From positions 34,727 to 98,726 of the forward strand of contig CAUUCL010000002.1 in assembly GCA_963543845.1 (NCBI GenBank): a stretch of 64,000 nt of DNA, given 5' to 3'. The stretch's first letter is position 1, and each line of letters opens with the position of its first letter. Of the stretch, positions 63,953 through 64,000 are shown piece after piece. This DNA comes from CAUTNH01 sp963543845 (GTDB taxonomy: Bacteria; Bacillota_I; Bacilli_A; Acholeplasmatales; Acholeplasmataceae). The notes under the pieces were generated by a model. That model had not been told where the DNA came from. It saw nothing but the letters and a program-made list of their open reading frames with translations, and made no database searches. Made by a program: the position numbers and the translations under genes.

Positions 63953-64000
63953 AAGGGGCTGTAAAGAAACAAAATAAAAATTGTTTCCTACAGCCTTTTT
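63953..64000 (+). terminator. Terminator of the rhodanese-rsmH operon
   Basis: GGGGCTGTAAAGAAACAA (63955-63972) and TTGTTTCCTACAGCC (63981-63995) form a hairpin followed by a T run that runs to the right edge. The arms resemble those of the hairpin at 50594-50637. Confidence 0.8.

Noticed and set aside
1..64000. UGA read as tryptophan (Mycoplasma code)
   Set aside because: era, recO and ylxM end in TGA at the expected length, tryptophans are coded by TGG, and a full RF2 gene is present.

Overview
The window is low-GC DNA (A/T-rich throughout) that encodes about 48 proteins. It looks like a wall-less Firmicute of the Mollicutes type, closest in style to the Acholeplasma/Haploplasma or uncultured RF39-like lineages rather than Mycoplasma or Spiroplasma. 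UGA is a stop here: a full-length release factor 2 is present (34089-35183) and era, recO and ylxM end in TGA. Gene content and order (era-recO-glyQS-dnaG-rpoD, ftsY-ylxM-ffh, dimeric GlyRS, many lipoproteins) fit the Mollicutes side of Bacilli. rsmH is followed by a terminator rather than by ftsL/pbp/mraY genes, which also suggests a wall-less cell. No rRNA, tRNA, CRISPR array, phage or insertion sequence was seen. No gene-free stretch exceeds 300 bases.

Layout. (1) 1-10826, minus strand: a surface-protein operon read from a promoter that contains a run of ten G (ten C on the plus strand). In order of transcription it encodes a small lipoprotein, two very large single-pass membrane proteins with InlB-like extracellular repeats, and a BspA-type leucine-rich-repeat lipoprotein that runs off the left edge. 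(2) 11072-31550, plus strand: housekeeping genes. These are topoisomerase IV, a nucleoside kinase, a Fic-like protein with a lost active site, phoH-ybeY-cdd-era-recO-glyQS-dnaG-rpoD-tkt, gmk-rpoZ and uvrC with a DEDDh nuclease. (3) 31612-49310, mostly plus strand: secretion, translation and division genes (secA, prfB, YitT, S41 protease, recX, a HAD phosphatase on the minus strand, a membrane protein with a soluble FtsK, lepB, rbgA, rnhB, topA, ftsY-ylxM-ffh). (4) 49448-61231, minus strand: lipoproteins and a large ABC-transporter operon. It holds a UgpC/MsmX-like ATPase, two permeases, a solute-binding lipoprotein, an OB-fold lipoprotein, then past an internal terminator a lipoprotein nuclease (lamin-tail plus SNase) and a membrane protein. 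(5) 61422-63947: a Fic protein, a rhodanese lipoprotein and rsmH.

The most unusual system is region 4. The ATPase carries an insertion of about 310 residues that reads like a PstS-type phosphate-binding fold, placed in its cytoplasmic regulatory domain. One permease has a coiled-coil insertion of about 235 residues in its first outward-facing loop. The neighbours are a secreted nuclease and a multi-OB-fold lipoprotein, so uptake of nucleic-acid fragments or other phosphorylated compounds with internal phosphate sensing is a reasonable hypothesis. A perfect cre-type operator lies on the -35 element of the operon promoter. Other items worth a look are the poly-G promoter, a parE with no ATG/GTG/TTG start, a degenerate Fic protein, a stop codon that cuts off the end of dnaG, leaderless promoters (topA, HAD phosphatase) and a related family of hairpin terminators.
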